DNA of 20,617 nt, from the NCBI RefSeq assembly GCF_009725235.1, contig NZ_WJFC01000231.1, forward strand, positions 1-20,617. The letters are read 5' to 3'. Positions 6,088-13,840 of this stretch are shown piece by piece. The DNA is from Scytonema sp. UIC 10036 (GTDB taxonomy: Bacteria; Cyanobacteriota; Cyanobacteriia; Cyanobacteriales; Nostocaceae). The stretch's first letter is position 1. Each line of letters opens with the position of its first letter. A program made the translations under genes and the position numbers. The notes beneath the pieces are model-generated. The model was not told where the DNA came from. It searched no databases and was given only the letters and a program-made list of their open reading frames with translations.

Positions 6088-7716
6088 TTACTGTTGACAA
6101 AAAGAGATTTGCTTTAACTTGTGACGAATGACATCCGGGTGCTCTTCTCCCAGCAACCGTTGCCTTAGTTCTAGTGCTTTTTGAAACAGAGGCTCCGCTT
6201 CAGAGTACCGTCCTTGGGAATAGTAGAGATTAGCTAGATTGTTGTAACTGGTGGCGACAGAGGGATGCTCTTCTCCCAGCAGCCTTTGCCTTAGTTCTAG
6301 TGCTTTTTGAAACAGAGGCTCCGCTTCTGTATACCGTCTTTGGGAATAGTAGAGATTAGCCAGATTGTTGTAACTGGTAGCGACAAAGGGATGTTCTTCT
6401 CCCAGGAGCTTTTGCATCATCTCTAGTGCTGTTTTAAACAGAGGTTCTGCTTGTTCGTACCTTCCTTGAGATGAGTAGAGTAAAGCCAGGTTGTTGTAAC
6501 TGTCGGCAACAGAGGGATGCTCTTCTCCCAGAAGCCGTTGCCTGAGGGACAATGCTTTTTGATACAGAGATTCTGCTTCGCTGTACCGTCCTTGAAATTC
6601 GTAAAGTTCTGCCAGGTTGTTGTAAATTTGGGCGACATCGGAATGTTCTTCTCCCAGGAACCGTTGCATGAGCGTCAATGCTTTCTGATACAGAGATTCT
6701 GCTTGCTCGTACCTTCCTTGGGATGAGTAGAGATTAGCCAGGTTGTTGTAAATTTGGGCGACATCAGGATGCTCTTTTCCCAAGAGCCGTTGCCTGAGCG
6801 ACAATGCTTTTTGATACAGAGATTCTGCTTGCTCGTACCTTCCTTGGAAATAGTAAAGTCCAGCCAAATTGTCTAAACTGGTAGCGAAATCTTCATCTAA
6901 ACCTAATTCTTTTTGCAATTTCAGAGCTTTACAGCTATACTCTATAGCTAAATCTAATTCTTTTTGATAGTCCTGCGCTTCACCTCGTGCCCATCTCTGT
7001 TCATAAATCTTCGCCAATTTCATATACAAACTGGCTAATTTTGCGTCTTTAATTCCGCTTTGCTGTTCTATTTGCTGAATTAATATTTGTAAATCCTCAA
7101 GGGGTAAGAAATAGTCATTATCGCTATTAAAATCTTCTAACTCCGTACCTGTTAATGCAAAACGTATCCCCTCCAATTCTCTTGTAGAAATTACATTTTT
7201 CTTATGGGAAACAAACCGGAATACTCCATTCCGCCAACTCCAAAAATCCGGCGCTTTTTTAATTAAATTAACCATCAATTGATGTGTCACCCATAAAATA
7301 ATTGTAAAGGGAAATTCTCGCAAACCTTCCCTTGTCCACTGCAAATAACCAAAAAACTTTTCCTGTGCTGATTGTTCTTCCCCCAGTCTTAGAAAAGACA
7401 GCTTTTCTGTACCCGTGACAGTAATCACAGATGGTTGATGCTGTTGTAAATATTCCGATTTTTCTACTAGTTGTTGAATAGCAACTTTTAAATTTGGTTC
7501 TTTTGCGTCTAATGTAATACGATAGGTATGAAAATGAGGATTTAATTCTGTTTCATAGCGTTCGATTATTTGATGACACAAAGCAATGCGATCGCACACA
7601 CCAATCAGTAAATTTAACTTACCTTCTCCAGCTTCAATGGAGACAATTAAATCATCATAAGCATCTTGATTTGGTTCATCAAGGTTTATCTTTTCATTTT
7701 GATTATTTGCCTGCAT
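6088..7716 (-). CDS. TPR protein with N-terminal degenerate STAND-like domain
   Basis: This is a 542-residue protein. The start is ATG 7716, with GGAGGGG 7 nt upstream. Residues about 20-170 form a distinct alpha/beta domain (YDDLIVSIEAGEGKLNLLIG, VITVTG at about 97-102, IILWVTHQLM at about 139-148, APDFWSWRNGVFRF at about 155-168). The APDFWxWRxGVF signature resembles the ATPase-like modules that precede TPRs in some STAND-type bacterial proteins, but I see no GxxxxGK[ST] Walker A, so nucleotide hydrolysis is doubtful. A helical linker follows at about 205-270. Next come six tandem 42-residue kinesin-light-chain-type TPRs at about 275-526 (consensus YNNLA-LY-SQGRY-EAE-LYQKAL-LRQRLLGEEHP) and a short cap. 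It is cytoplasmic, with no signal peptide. The likely role is protein-protein scaffolding or sensing, possibly in a conflict system; this is inference. It lies downstream of a Wzy-like gene and a broken small ORF on the same strand. Confidence 0.85.
   Translation of the reverse strand: MQANNQNEKINLDEPNQDAYDDLIVSIEAGEGKLNLLIGVCDRIALCHQIIERYETELNPHFHTYRITLDAKEPNLKVAIQQLVEKSEYLQQHQPSVITVTGTEKLSFLRLGEEQSAQEKFFGYLQWTREGLREFPFTIILWVTHQLMVNLIKKAPDFWSWRNGVFRFVSHKKNVISTRELEGIRFALTGTELEDFNSDNDYFLPLEDLQILIQQIEQQSGIKDAKLASLYMKLAKIYEQRWARGEAQDYQKELDLAIEYSCKALKLQKELGLDEDFATSLDNLAGLYYFQGRYEQAESLYQKALSLRQRLLGKEHPDVAQIYNNLANLYSSQGRYEQAESLYQKALTLMQRFLGEEHSDVAQIYNNLAELYEFQGRYSEAESLYQKALSLRQRLLGEEHPSVADSYNNLALLYSSQGRYEQAEPLFKTALEMMQKLLGEEHPFVATSYNNLANLYYSQRRYTEAEPLFQKALELRQRLLGEEHPSVATSYNNLANLYYSQGRYSEAEPLFQKALELRQRLLGEEHPDVIRHKLKQISFCQQ
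6139..6894 (-). repeat. Six tandem 126-bp coding repeats (TPR units)
   Basis: Each 126-bp unit encodes one 42-residue TPR. Adjacent units are very similar at the DNA level, especially the two nearest the 3' end of the gene (about 6139-6390), where long stretches around GAAACAGAGGCTCCGCTTC are identical. Such arrays can expand or contract by recombination. Confidence 0.8.
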
Positions 7717-7837
7717 CAATTAACCCCTCCTCACGCAACAATTCAACAACAATTGGATGAACATCATACCAATTTTGATTGTTCCGAAATGTGGTTCATT
7801 TAAATAGGTAATCTTCGAGCGTAAAGGGAGTAGTCAT
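7703..7837 (-). pseudogene. Small 43-codon ORF interrupted by an in-frame TGA
   Basis: From ATG 7837 the frame reads MTTPFTLEDYLFK, then TGA (7798-7796), then continues TTFRNNQNWYDVHPIVVELL and REEGLIDAGK to a TAA at 7705-7703. The second half looks like real protein (balanced composition, no further stop). The frame is packed tightly: it begins 2 nt after the Wzy-like gene stop, and its end overlaps the TPR gene start by 14 bases, as in translationally coupled operons. I do not recognise the family. The best reading is a small partner protein of the TPR gene disabled by one point mutation. A sequencing error at the TGA is the main alternative. Confidence 0.5.
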
Positions 7838-7839
7838 TT

Positions 7840-9171
7840 TTACATCACCAACTGTTCCCAATTAAAGATAGTACTCCTATTGCTGTGTGTTTCTTGGAGA
7901 ACAGCACCTAGCCAAAGAAAGAAGAACCAAATAGAGATTGCCACCCAACTTAAAGGGATAGAATTCATCTGTATGTACAGTACGATTAAGCAGGCAAATG
8001 CTCGTTTGCTTAAAATACTGCCACGTACAGAAGGAGTGTAAAAAGCAAAGAGTGTAACGATTAAGGCAAATATTAAAACAATCAAACCAACTATGCCGTG
8101 TAAATAAAGCACTGCAGCATAACTAGAAAAAGAGGCAAGGGTGACGTACTCGTTGTCATACACGTTTACCGAACCACTGATGACTCCCCAACCCAGCCAA
8201 GGTTTCTCTTGCCAAGCCTCAAGAGTTTTACTGACAACTAATGCCCGTACTTTTGATGATTCCGCACGAGCACTATCAAAAATTTCCATGGGTTTATCTA
8301 CTAAATCTCCTACTGTTAACCCCAGAAACGAGCAAATTAAAAATGTCAATGAGGCTAACCAAAGATAAATTTCTTGGATGATTTGACTTTGGAAGCAAAC
8401 AATAATCAGAAGTGCTAGGGGTAAGCAAATCCAAGCCAAACGACTAAAGCTTACTATTAAAGCACACAATGAACCAGCTAATGCCCAGTTGCGTAACTGA
8501 CGGTTTGTTTCTCCAAGACAAATTAGGAAACACAAAACACCACAAATGCCTAGAATGGGAGGATCGGGTGTGTAAAGGACTGTTCTTGGTAGGGGAATAC
8601 CAAAGAAAGGTTGGATGCTAGCAAGAACAATCATCAAACTGCTTTTTTCTCCAGGAACCAAACGTGCTAATAGTGGTGCATAAGCTGTGTCACGAATGCC
8701 AACAACCAGCAAAACCATCTGAATGGCTGTTGCAATCAAGTAGCTTATTGCCATCACAGCAGTTGCACGAGTAATCACGTGCGTTCTTAACTTAGTCCAG
8801 AATGGTAACACCAAGCACGCAAAAATGAAGAAGTAACTTTTCAAAAAGGTGACTGCACCTGCTATAGTTTCTTTTAAAGGAAAACCCATACTGTGAAGAC
8901 CAATCGTTGCAGTCCAAAGCATCACTAATGCCATTGCCAACCAAGCCCAAACACATACAGGTAGAGAACCTTTCGTGATTTTGTCTAGATCGAAGGAGGC
9001 TACGAATAACGCGATCGCGACTGCTGGGTAAAACAAAGGCTGTATCCCTAAAAGCCACCAAACAGGTGTCAGAACTATTGACCAAAAAACTATCCTTTCG
9101 GTAGCGGACAGATCGCTGAAGTTAAAGTGTTGGATACCAGAGCTAGGTTTGTCGGATAAGACGTTTGGCAT
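7840..9171 (-). CDS. O-antigen ligase/polymerase family membrane protein (Wzy-like)
   Basis: This is a 443-residue polytopic inner-membrane protein with roughly ten to twelve hydrophobic segments. It has the family signatures of the O-antigen ligase/Wzy superfamily: a loop rich in charged residues with the conserved SFSRLAW (241-247), a large periplasmic loop with ARAESSKVR (301-309), and KPWLGWG (323-329), followed by NEY and LYLHGIVGL. The role would be polymerising lipid-linked oligosaccharide repeat units, or transferring glycan, on the periplasmic face. It is divergent from the Wzc-like gene at 9432 and fits the exopolysaccharide cluster. The start at 9171 has only a weak ribosome site. 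Sequence alone cannot separate polymerase (Wzy) from ligase (WaaL); the nearby Wzc favours Wzy. Confidence 0.85.
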   Translation of the reverse strand: MPNVLSDKPSSGIQHFNFSDLSATERIVFWSIVLTPVWWLLGIQPLFYPAVAIALFVASFDLDKITKGSLPVCVWAWLAMALVMLWTATIGLHSMGFPLKETIAGAVTFLKSYFFIFACLVLPFWTKLRTHVITRATAVMAISYLIATAIQMVLLVVGIRDTAYAPLLARLVPGEKSSLMIVLASIQPFFGIPLPRTVLYTPDPPILGICGVLCFLICLGETNRQLRNWALAGSLCALIVSFSRLAWICLPLALLIIVCFQSQIIQEIYLWLASLTFLICSFLGLTVGDLVDKPMEIFDSARAESSKVRALVVSKTLEAWQEKPWLGWGVISGSVNVYDNEYVTLASFSSYAAVLYLHGIVGLIVLIFALIVTLFAFYTPSVRGSILSKRAFACLIVLYIQMNSIPLSWVAISIWFFFLWLGAVLQETHSNRSTIFNWEQLVM

Positions 9172-9431
9172 CGATCTCGAAAATAGGGAGTAGGGATTGT
9201 GTTCCTCGGTTGTGGAAAATCGCCCATGACTATCTTTTTATTTTGATGGGAAGATTTTCGACACTCATCAATCAAAAATATACTAAAATTTTTCCAATTT
9301 TACCGTTATATATTGTAAGATACAACAAAATCACAGTACTATCATTTAACTGAATTCAACAGGACTCGGTTAACTGTTGTGTCAGTGTCAATTGTACAGT
9401 AAAGACGCAATCGCAAGTTGGAGTAATTTAG

Positions 9432-11477
9432 ATGAATAGAGTACTTGCAATCACAGGTAGACATTGGAAACCCTTGCTATTCTTAAATGCGCTCTTGCTT
9501 GCATCTGCCGTTGCATATGTTCATTATTCGGAAAAAGTGTGGACTGCTACCACACAATTGATTCTGCCCGATCCCACAAGTAATCTAGATGCAAATTTGG
9601 GAACTCTTGGCTCGCTGAAAAATCGAGAGCCGGGATTTTCCGATCAAGTCAATCCATTGAAGGTTCAAGCATCTATTCTAACAAGTGATGCGATACTGGA
9701 GCAGGTATTAGCCACCGATCCTGAGAAAAGTAAGTTCGATCGGCTTTTTAAATATAAGAAATTGTTTGACGTTACACCTCAAGAAAAGTCTACTATTATC
9801 TTGATGAGCGTTAATGGATCTAGCCCTGCATTGGCGCGATCGCGTACCAATAACCTCATAAAAGCTTATCAAAACCGTCTCAACGAGTTACGGCAAGCCA
9901 ACAGTCAAGCGCGGCTACAGTTTTCTCAGAAAGAATTAGACCAAGCAAAATATAGATTAGTTCAGGCACAAATAGAATTGTCAAATTTCAGGCAATCCAC
10001 GGGTTTAGCCAATGTTGAAGAACAAACGAAAGGTTTAGTCAACACCCTTGACACTCTAACAGCATCTTACGCACAAGCACAAGCACAAGCAGAAGCTTAC
10101 CGAAATCGAGCCGTTTCACTCTCAAATCGCTTGAATCTAACATTTAACCAAGCGGTGAAGTCCGTAGGTTTGAGTGAAAACGAGAATTACAAGTACGTTC
10201 GACAGAAACTAGCTGAAGTGGAAGCTGTCTTAGTGCAACAAAGAACTACATTAACAGAAGACCATCCACAAATTCAAAATCTTGTGAATCAGCGCAACCA
10301 ATTGCAGCGTCAACTCCAGCAATACATTGCTAGTACAGCTGCAAATACCAAAGTAGACACCACAATTGCATCAGAAAGTCAAGCAGGGCGTTCCACTCTT
10401 ATTCAACAATTAATATTGGCAGAAAGCGAAGCAAGTGGGCAAAAGAAACAGGCAGAACTATTAAATCTCCAGATTGAAAAATTGAATACTATCTTAAAGT
10501 CTCTTCCAGCAAATCAGCAAAAATTAGTAGAACTACAGCGACAAGTTGACGTTGCTGAAGGTGTTTATAAAGGTTTGGTTGCCCAAGTACAGCAGAATAA
10601 CATTGACGCCTTTAACGCCTATCCAAACGTACAGGTACTCGATCCACCCAAAGTAGACTCAAAACCAACTAGCCCCAAAATCTCTTTGGTTGTTATCAAT
10701 ACTTTTCTAGCAGCAATTATTAGTAGCCTTGCCTTGGTGTTGTTGTTAGAAAGACGCAACCCTTTGCTCAGCCCCAAAGATTTACAAGCAATCAGATTTC
10801 GGATTGTGGCGCGAATTCCCCGACTCAAACAAACAAATGCAGGATGGCAACAGGGAAAGAATACAGAAATCGAGTTTCAACGCCTTGCTTCATCAATTAG
10901 TTTGCAGTCGATAAACGACGGTCGGCTGTTAATTACCAGTGCCATTATGGGAGAAGGGAAAACCACGATGACAGTGGGACTAGCTTCTGCACTTGTAGAT
11001 TTGGGTTTTCGAGTCTTAGTTGTGGATGGAGATTTAAGACACGCACAACTGAGCCGATGTTTTGGTTTTACCCAACACTCACAAATCACTTCACAGCCAG
11101 TAGAAATACAACCCAATCTTGACTTATTAGCAACCGTCCCCCTAGCAGGTGAAAAAATTGTGCAGTTAGTCAGACAGGGAAGGTTCGAGCAGATGTTAAG
11201 GGCTGCCCAATCCACAAAAAATTACGATTACGTTCTCATTGACAGTGCCCCCGTAAGTTTGACTAGTGAAACTGTCCTTATGGCTATGGATACACCAAAT
11301 GTAATGTTTGTAGTTCGCCCTGGAATCAGTCACAGTCATGCCGTACAAGAAAGCCTCGAACAACTGACTCAGCACAATGCTTGCTTAATTGCTTTGGTCG
11401 TTAATGGAGAAGAAACAAAGACCAGACCTTATGCTTACCGTTTTAATAGTTCTGGTTCTTTGCTCAACAAAGTTTAA
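9432..11477 (+). CDS. Polysaccharide chain-length protein with tyrosine autokinase domain (Wzc/GumC-like)
   Basis: This 681-residue inner-membrane protein would set polymer length and gate export. The first membrane segment is at about residues 13-31. A Wzz-type periplasmic domain with long coiled coil spans about 150-390 and ends in the proline-rich VLDPPKVDSKPTSPK. The second membrane segment is at about 417-438. The cytoplasmic BY-kinase domain follows: Walker A SAIMGEGKTT (503-512), Walker A' VLVVDGDLR (528-536) and Walker B YVLIDSAP (about 600-607). The kinase is short: the GLSDVL-type segment usually found after the A' motif is missing, and the tail has just two tyrosines (PYAY near 668) instead of a Tyr cluster. 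A GGAG ribosome site lies 9 nt before the ATG. The gene is divergent from the Wzy-like gene across a 260-bp AT-rich spacer that probably holds both promoters. Confidence 0.93.
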   Translation: MNRVLAITGRHWKPLLFLNALLLASAVAYVHYSEKVWTATTQLILPDPTSNLDANLGTLGSLKNREPGFSDQVNPLKVQASILTSDAILEQVLATDPEKSKFDRLFKYKKLFDVTPQEKSTIILMSVNGSSPALARSRTNNLIKAYQNRLNELRQANSQARLQFSQKELDQAKYRLVQAQIELSNFRQSTGLANVEEQTKGLVNTLDTLTASYAQAQAQAEAYRNRAVSLSNRLNLTFNQAVKSVGLSENENYKYVRQKLAEVEAVLVQQRTTLTEDHPQIQNLVNQRNQLQRQLQQYIASTAANTKVDTTIASESQAGRSTLIQQLILAESEASGQKKQAELLNLQIEKLNTILKSLPANQQKLVELQRQVDVAEGVYKGLVAQVQQNNIDAFNAYPNVQVLDPPKVDSKPTSPKISLVVINTFLAAIISSLALVLLLERRNPLLSPKDLQAIRFRIVARIPRLKQTNAGWQQGKNTEIEFQRLASSISLQSINDGRLLITSAIMGEGKTTMTVGLASALVDLGFRVLVVDGDLRHAQLSRCFGFTQHSQITSQPVEIQPNLDLLATVPLAGEKIVQLVRQGRFEQMLRAAQSTKNYDYVLIDSAPVSLTSETVLMAMDTPNVMFVVRPGISHSHAVQESLEQLTQHNACLIALVVNGEETKTRPYAYRFNSSGSLLNKV

Positions 11478-11479
11478 AG

Positions 11480-11566
11480 ATGCTTGTCAATGATATGACC
11501 TCCGTACTCTCTTCGCCTAGAGCAAACAGTACTACCTTAGAGGTATGTGATAAATGCTACTTTTGA
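11480..11566 (+). other. Tiny ORF right after the Wzc-like gene, uncertain
   Basis: ATG 11480 follows the Wzc stop by 2 nt and opens a 28-codon frame (MLVNDMTSVLSSPRANSTTL, then EVCDKCYF). The spacing looks coupled, so it may be the truncated start of a former downstream gene. I recognise no family, and no continuation is visible in 11567-11714. It may equally be chance. Confidence 0.2.
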
Positions 11567-11714
11567 CTGATAAAAAATCCTTGGGAATTGAGCATACTTT
11601 TAATTATTCCTCTTCAGGCACAGGGTTCTTTCTTCTTCAGGACGGGGTGTATTCTCTTTCAAACTTTGTCTGACCTTTTATTCAAGTTGGGTGTATCTAC
11701 TTTTTAAATTAAGT

Positions 11715-12593
11715 CTAAGAGTCAAAATGATAGGAAGGTAACCCAGCAATATCGGTTTGCACTTCAAATAAGTCGCCAGAAGAAACACTTTTGTCAATTT
11801 CCGCTTGACTAAGCCCTACAGAAGCAGTTGTGATGTAAAGTAATTTCAAATCCTTGCCACCGAAAGTGCAGTTGGTAGTAAGTTTTACAGGTAATTTTAT
11901 CCGCGAAATCTCTTGACCTGTGGAATCAAAGCGAATCACACATCCTCCCTCCCACATTGCTGACCAAATATGTCCTTCACTGTCTACGGTCAATCCATCG
12001 GGAAAAAATGGCTCGTGAGTTAGATCGACAAATATGCGACGGTTGCTAATATTACCTGTTTGTGCATCAAAGTCGTAAGCATAGATTTTTTGCTGCTGGG
12101 AATCGGTCAGGTAAAATATTTTACCGTTAGAACTCCAGCCTAAACCGTTGGAAACTGTCAATCCTGTTTCCATTAAATGCAGGGAGTTGTCGGGATCGTA
12201 GCGGTAGAGACAAGCTTGAGATTTTTCCTGACTCATGGAACCAAACCAAAAGCGTCCTTGAGGATCGCATTTGCCATCGTTAAAGCGGTTATTTGGCTTA
12301 TTTGTCTCAACTTGGATGATAGGTGTGATTTCTCCTGTCTGAGTGTTGAGAAATGCTAAGCGATCGCGTTGTGCCATAATTAATCGATTTGCACCTGCAA
12401 GGGCAACACAACCGACAACATCCTTTACATCAAAAAAGGAATTTTGTCCAGTGGCAGGGTTGAATTGATGGACACGGTAGTTGTAAATATCTACCCAGTA
12501 AAGTAGCTTTTGGGTTGCATCCCAAACCGGACTTTCTCCAAGACGGGCGCGGGAAGCTAAAACGTTCTTTGGTTGGTATTGAGGTTGATTCAT
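11715..12593 (-). CDS. SMP-30/gluconolactonase/LRE family protein
   Basis: This is a 292-residue six-bladed beta-propeller of the SMP-30/regucalcin family, metal-dependent lactonases that open sugar lactones. The four conserved metal and substrate positions are present: Glu20 in LGESPVWD, Asn105 with Arg103 in NNRFNDGKCD, Asn149 in SNGLGW and Asp199 in PDGLTVD. There is no signal peptide, so it is cytosolic. The length matches the family. It lies downstream of, and on the same strand as, the CSP41-like gene, separated by a hairpin repeat. The natural lactone cannot be inferred. A link to sugar metabolism in the polysaccharide region is possible but unproven. Confidence 0.9.
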   Translation of the reverse strand: MNQPQYQPKNVLASRARLGESPVWDATQKLLYWVDIYNYRVHQFNPATGQNSFFDVKDVVGCVALAGANRLIMAQRDRLAFLNTQTGEITPIIQVETNKPNNRFNDGKCDPQGRFWFGSMSQEKSQACLYRYDPDNSLHLMETGLTVSNGLGWSSNGKIFYLTDSQQQKIYAYDFDAQTGNISNRRIFVDLTHEPFFPDGLTVDSEGHIWSAMWEGGCVIRFDSTGQEISRIKLPVKLTTNCTFGGKDLKLLYITTASVGLSQAEIDKSVSSGDLFEVQTDIAGLPSYHFDS

Positions 12594-12611
12594 GTTGGTT
12601 GGAGAATAATC

Positions 12612-12668
12612 TCACGCAAAGGCGCTAAGACGCTAAGAGGAAGTTTGTGCCTTTGCGTCTTTGCGTGA
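12612..12668. repeat. Inverted repeat hairpin (CACGCAAAGGCG type)
   Basis: TCACGCAAAGGCGCTAAG (from 12612) and CCTTTGCGTCTTTGCGTGA (12650-12668) are imperfect inverted repeats forming a stem of nearly 20 bp around a purine-rich loop. It fills the 78-bp gap between the CSP41-like and SMP-30 genes. This is a recognisable dispersed repeat style in filamentous cyanobacteria. Confidence 0.7.
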
Positions 12669-12671
12669 AAT

Positions 12672-13607
12672 TCATAAAGATTGCAAAATTTCTTCATCAA
12701 CTGAAAAATCTATTTCCGAGCGCTCGCGACCTGAAGCCAGATAATCATTCTGGTAAGAGTCTTTGAGACCGGAAATTAGGTCATATTCGGGTTGCCAGTT
12801 TAATTGTGTTTTTGCTTTCTCGACAGAAGCAAAAAAGTGCTGTACGCGCAAGGGAAAGGCTTTGCGCTTGCCAAAATCAAATTTTTTGGGCTCGTAATGT
12901 ACGATTTTGATTTCATCAACTTCTTTGCCAGCTGCTACAGCACAAGCACGGGCTAAGCCATCAAATGTGACGTAGCGATCGCCCGATACGTTGTAAATTT
13001 GTTTGACGGCGTTGGGATTGCCCAAAACTTTGGTCATTGCTGTTGCTAGGTCTTTTACGTGTCCAAATTGGGTAATGTGTAAGCCATTACCAGGAATGGG
13101 GATGGGACGATTGCGAGTGATTCTGTCAAAAAACCAAGCTTCGAGATCGTTGTAGTTTAGAGCACCGTATATGTATGTGGGGCGAATGGAGGTCAAAGGC
13201 AATCCCAGTTGTGTTAGATACGCTTCTGTTTCGTGCTTACCTAAATGGCGGCTTTTGGGATCGACTGTATCCCCTTCTACATGAGGCATTTGGTCGGATT
13301 TAAGATATACCCCAGCAGAACTCATGTATACAAAATGTTGTATCCGGTCTTGAAAAATTTCCGCCAGTGGTTGAGTATCAGAAAGTTCCCTTCCGTTATT
13401 GTCAAAGATGGCATCAAAATTTTCGTGGGATAATTTCTCCTTGAGTTGAGTAGCATCAGTGCGATCGCCCGTAATTTGTCCTACCCCTTCTACGGGTACC
13501 GGACGATTACCACGATTGAACAGAACAACTTCATGCCCCTGTTCCACTAGTAGTTTAGTTAGGTAAACACCAATGAACCGAGTGCCACCCACAATGAGAA
13601 TTCGCAT
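12672..13607 (-). CDS. CSP41-like atypical SDR / NAD-dependent epimerase-dehydratase family protein
   Basis: This 311-residue Rossmann protein carries the glycine motif GGTRFIG (7-13) and the strand YMSSAGVY (94-101). The normal SDR catalytic YxxxK is replaced: the equivalent stretch reads RHLGK (120-124), so Tyr is lost. This pattern, together with SIRPTYIYGALNYNDLEAWF and ITQFGHVKDLA, matches the CSP41 group of atypical SDRs. Its plant chloroplast members bind RNA stem-loops and are tied to plastid rRNA and transcript metabolism. The cyanobacterial homologues are less well defined. The ATG at 13607 has AAGGA about 11 nt upstream. It may be co-transcribed with the SMP-30 gene. A sugar epimerase role in the polysaccharide cluster is less likely because of the missing Tyr. 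Confidence 0.85.
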   Translation of the reverse strand: MRILIVGGTRFIGVYLTKLLVEQGHEVVLFNRGNRPVPVEGVGQITGDRTDATQLKEKLSHENFDAIFDNNGRELSDTQPLAEIFQDRIQHFVYMSSAGVYLKSDQMPHVEGDTVDPKSRHLGKHETEAYLTQLGLPLTSIRPTYIYGALNYNDLEAWFFDRITRNRPIPIPGNGLHITQFGHVKDLATAMTKVLGNPNAVKQIYNVSGDRYVTFDGLARACAVAAGKEVDEIKIVHYEPKKFDFGKRKAFPLRVQHFFASVEKAKTQLNWQPEYDLISGLKDSYQNDYLASGRERSEIDFSVDEEILQSL

Positions 13608-13722
13608 AAATTGTCATTTCCTTCGTCAGTTAATTTATGGAGTGACCCAATTTGAGAGTATCAGGTTGTGGTGTTTCCCTGGAACCTCCGTTGAGAGGAT
13701 TACGTCTTTTGGTAACAACAGG

Positions 13723-13796
13723 AAGTATGAAGGATAAAGGGTAAAGGATAAAGGATAAAAAGTCCATACTTCATACTTTATACTTCATCCTTTAGG
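13723..13796. repeat. Heptamer tandem (GGATAAA)n with inverted arms
   Basis: Four units GGATAAA, GGGTAAA, GGATAAA, GGATAAA run from 13732 to 13759. AAGTATGAAG (13723-13732) is the perfect inverse of CTTCATACTT (13769-13778), and a second partial inverse of the array follows to about 13794. It lies in the divergent spacer between the CSP41-like gene and the glycosyltransferase gene, where promoters for both should also lie. Confidence 0.75.
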
Positions 13797-13840
13797 TGAC
13801 TGACCGAAGCGTGTTCTCTACCAAATACTCATAGTTAGCT

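Noticed and set aside
8792..9085. 97-codon minus-strand frame inside the Wzy-like gene
   Set aside because: Alternate-frame shadow of a well-supported membrane protein, with no recognisable domain or ribosome site.
9172..9431. A specific promoter pair in the Wzy/Wzc divergent spacer
   Set aside because: The spacer surely holds promoters, but no -35/-10 pair with good spacing stood out, so no site is called.
10877..11215. 112-codon minus-strand frame inside the Wzc kinase domain
   Set aside because: It lies antisense to the conserved Walker motifs and has Cys/Ser-rich composition typical of a shadow frame.
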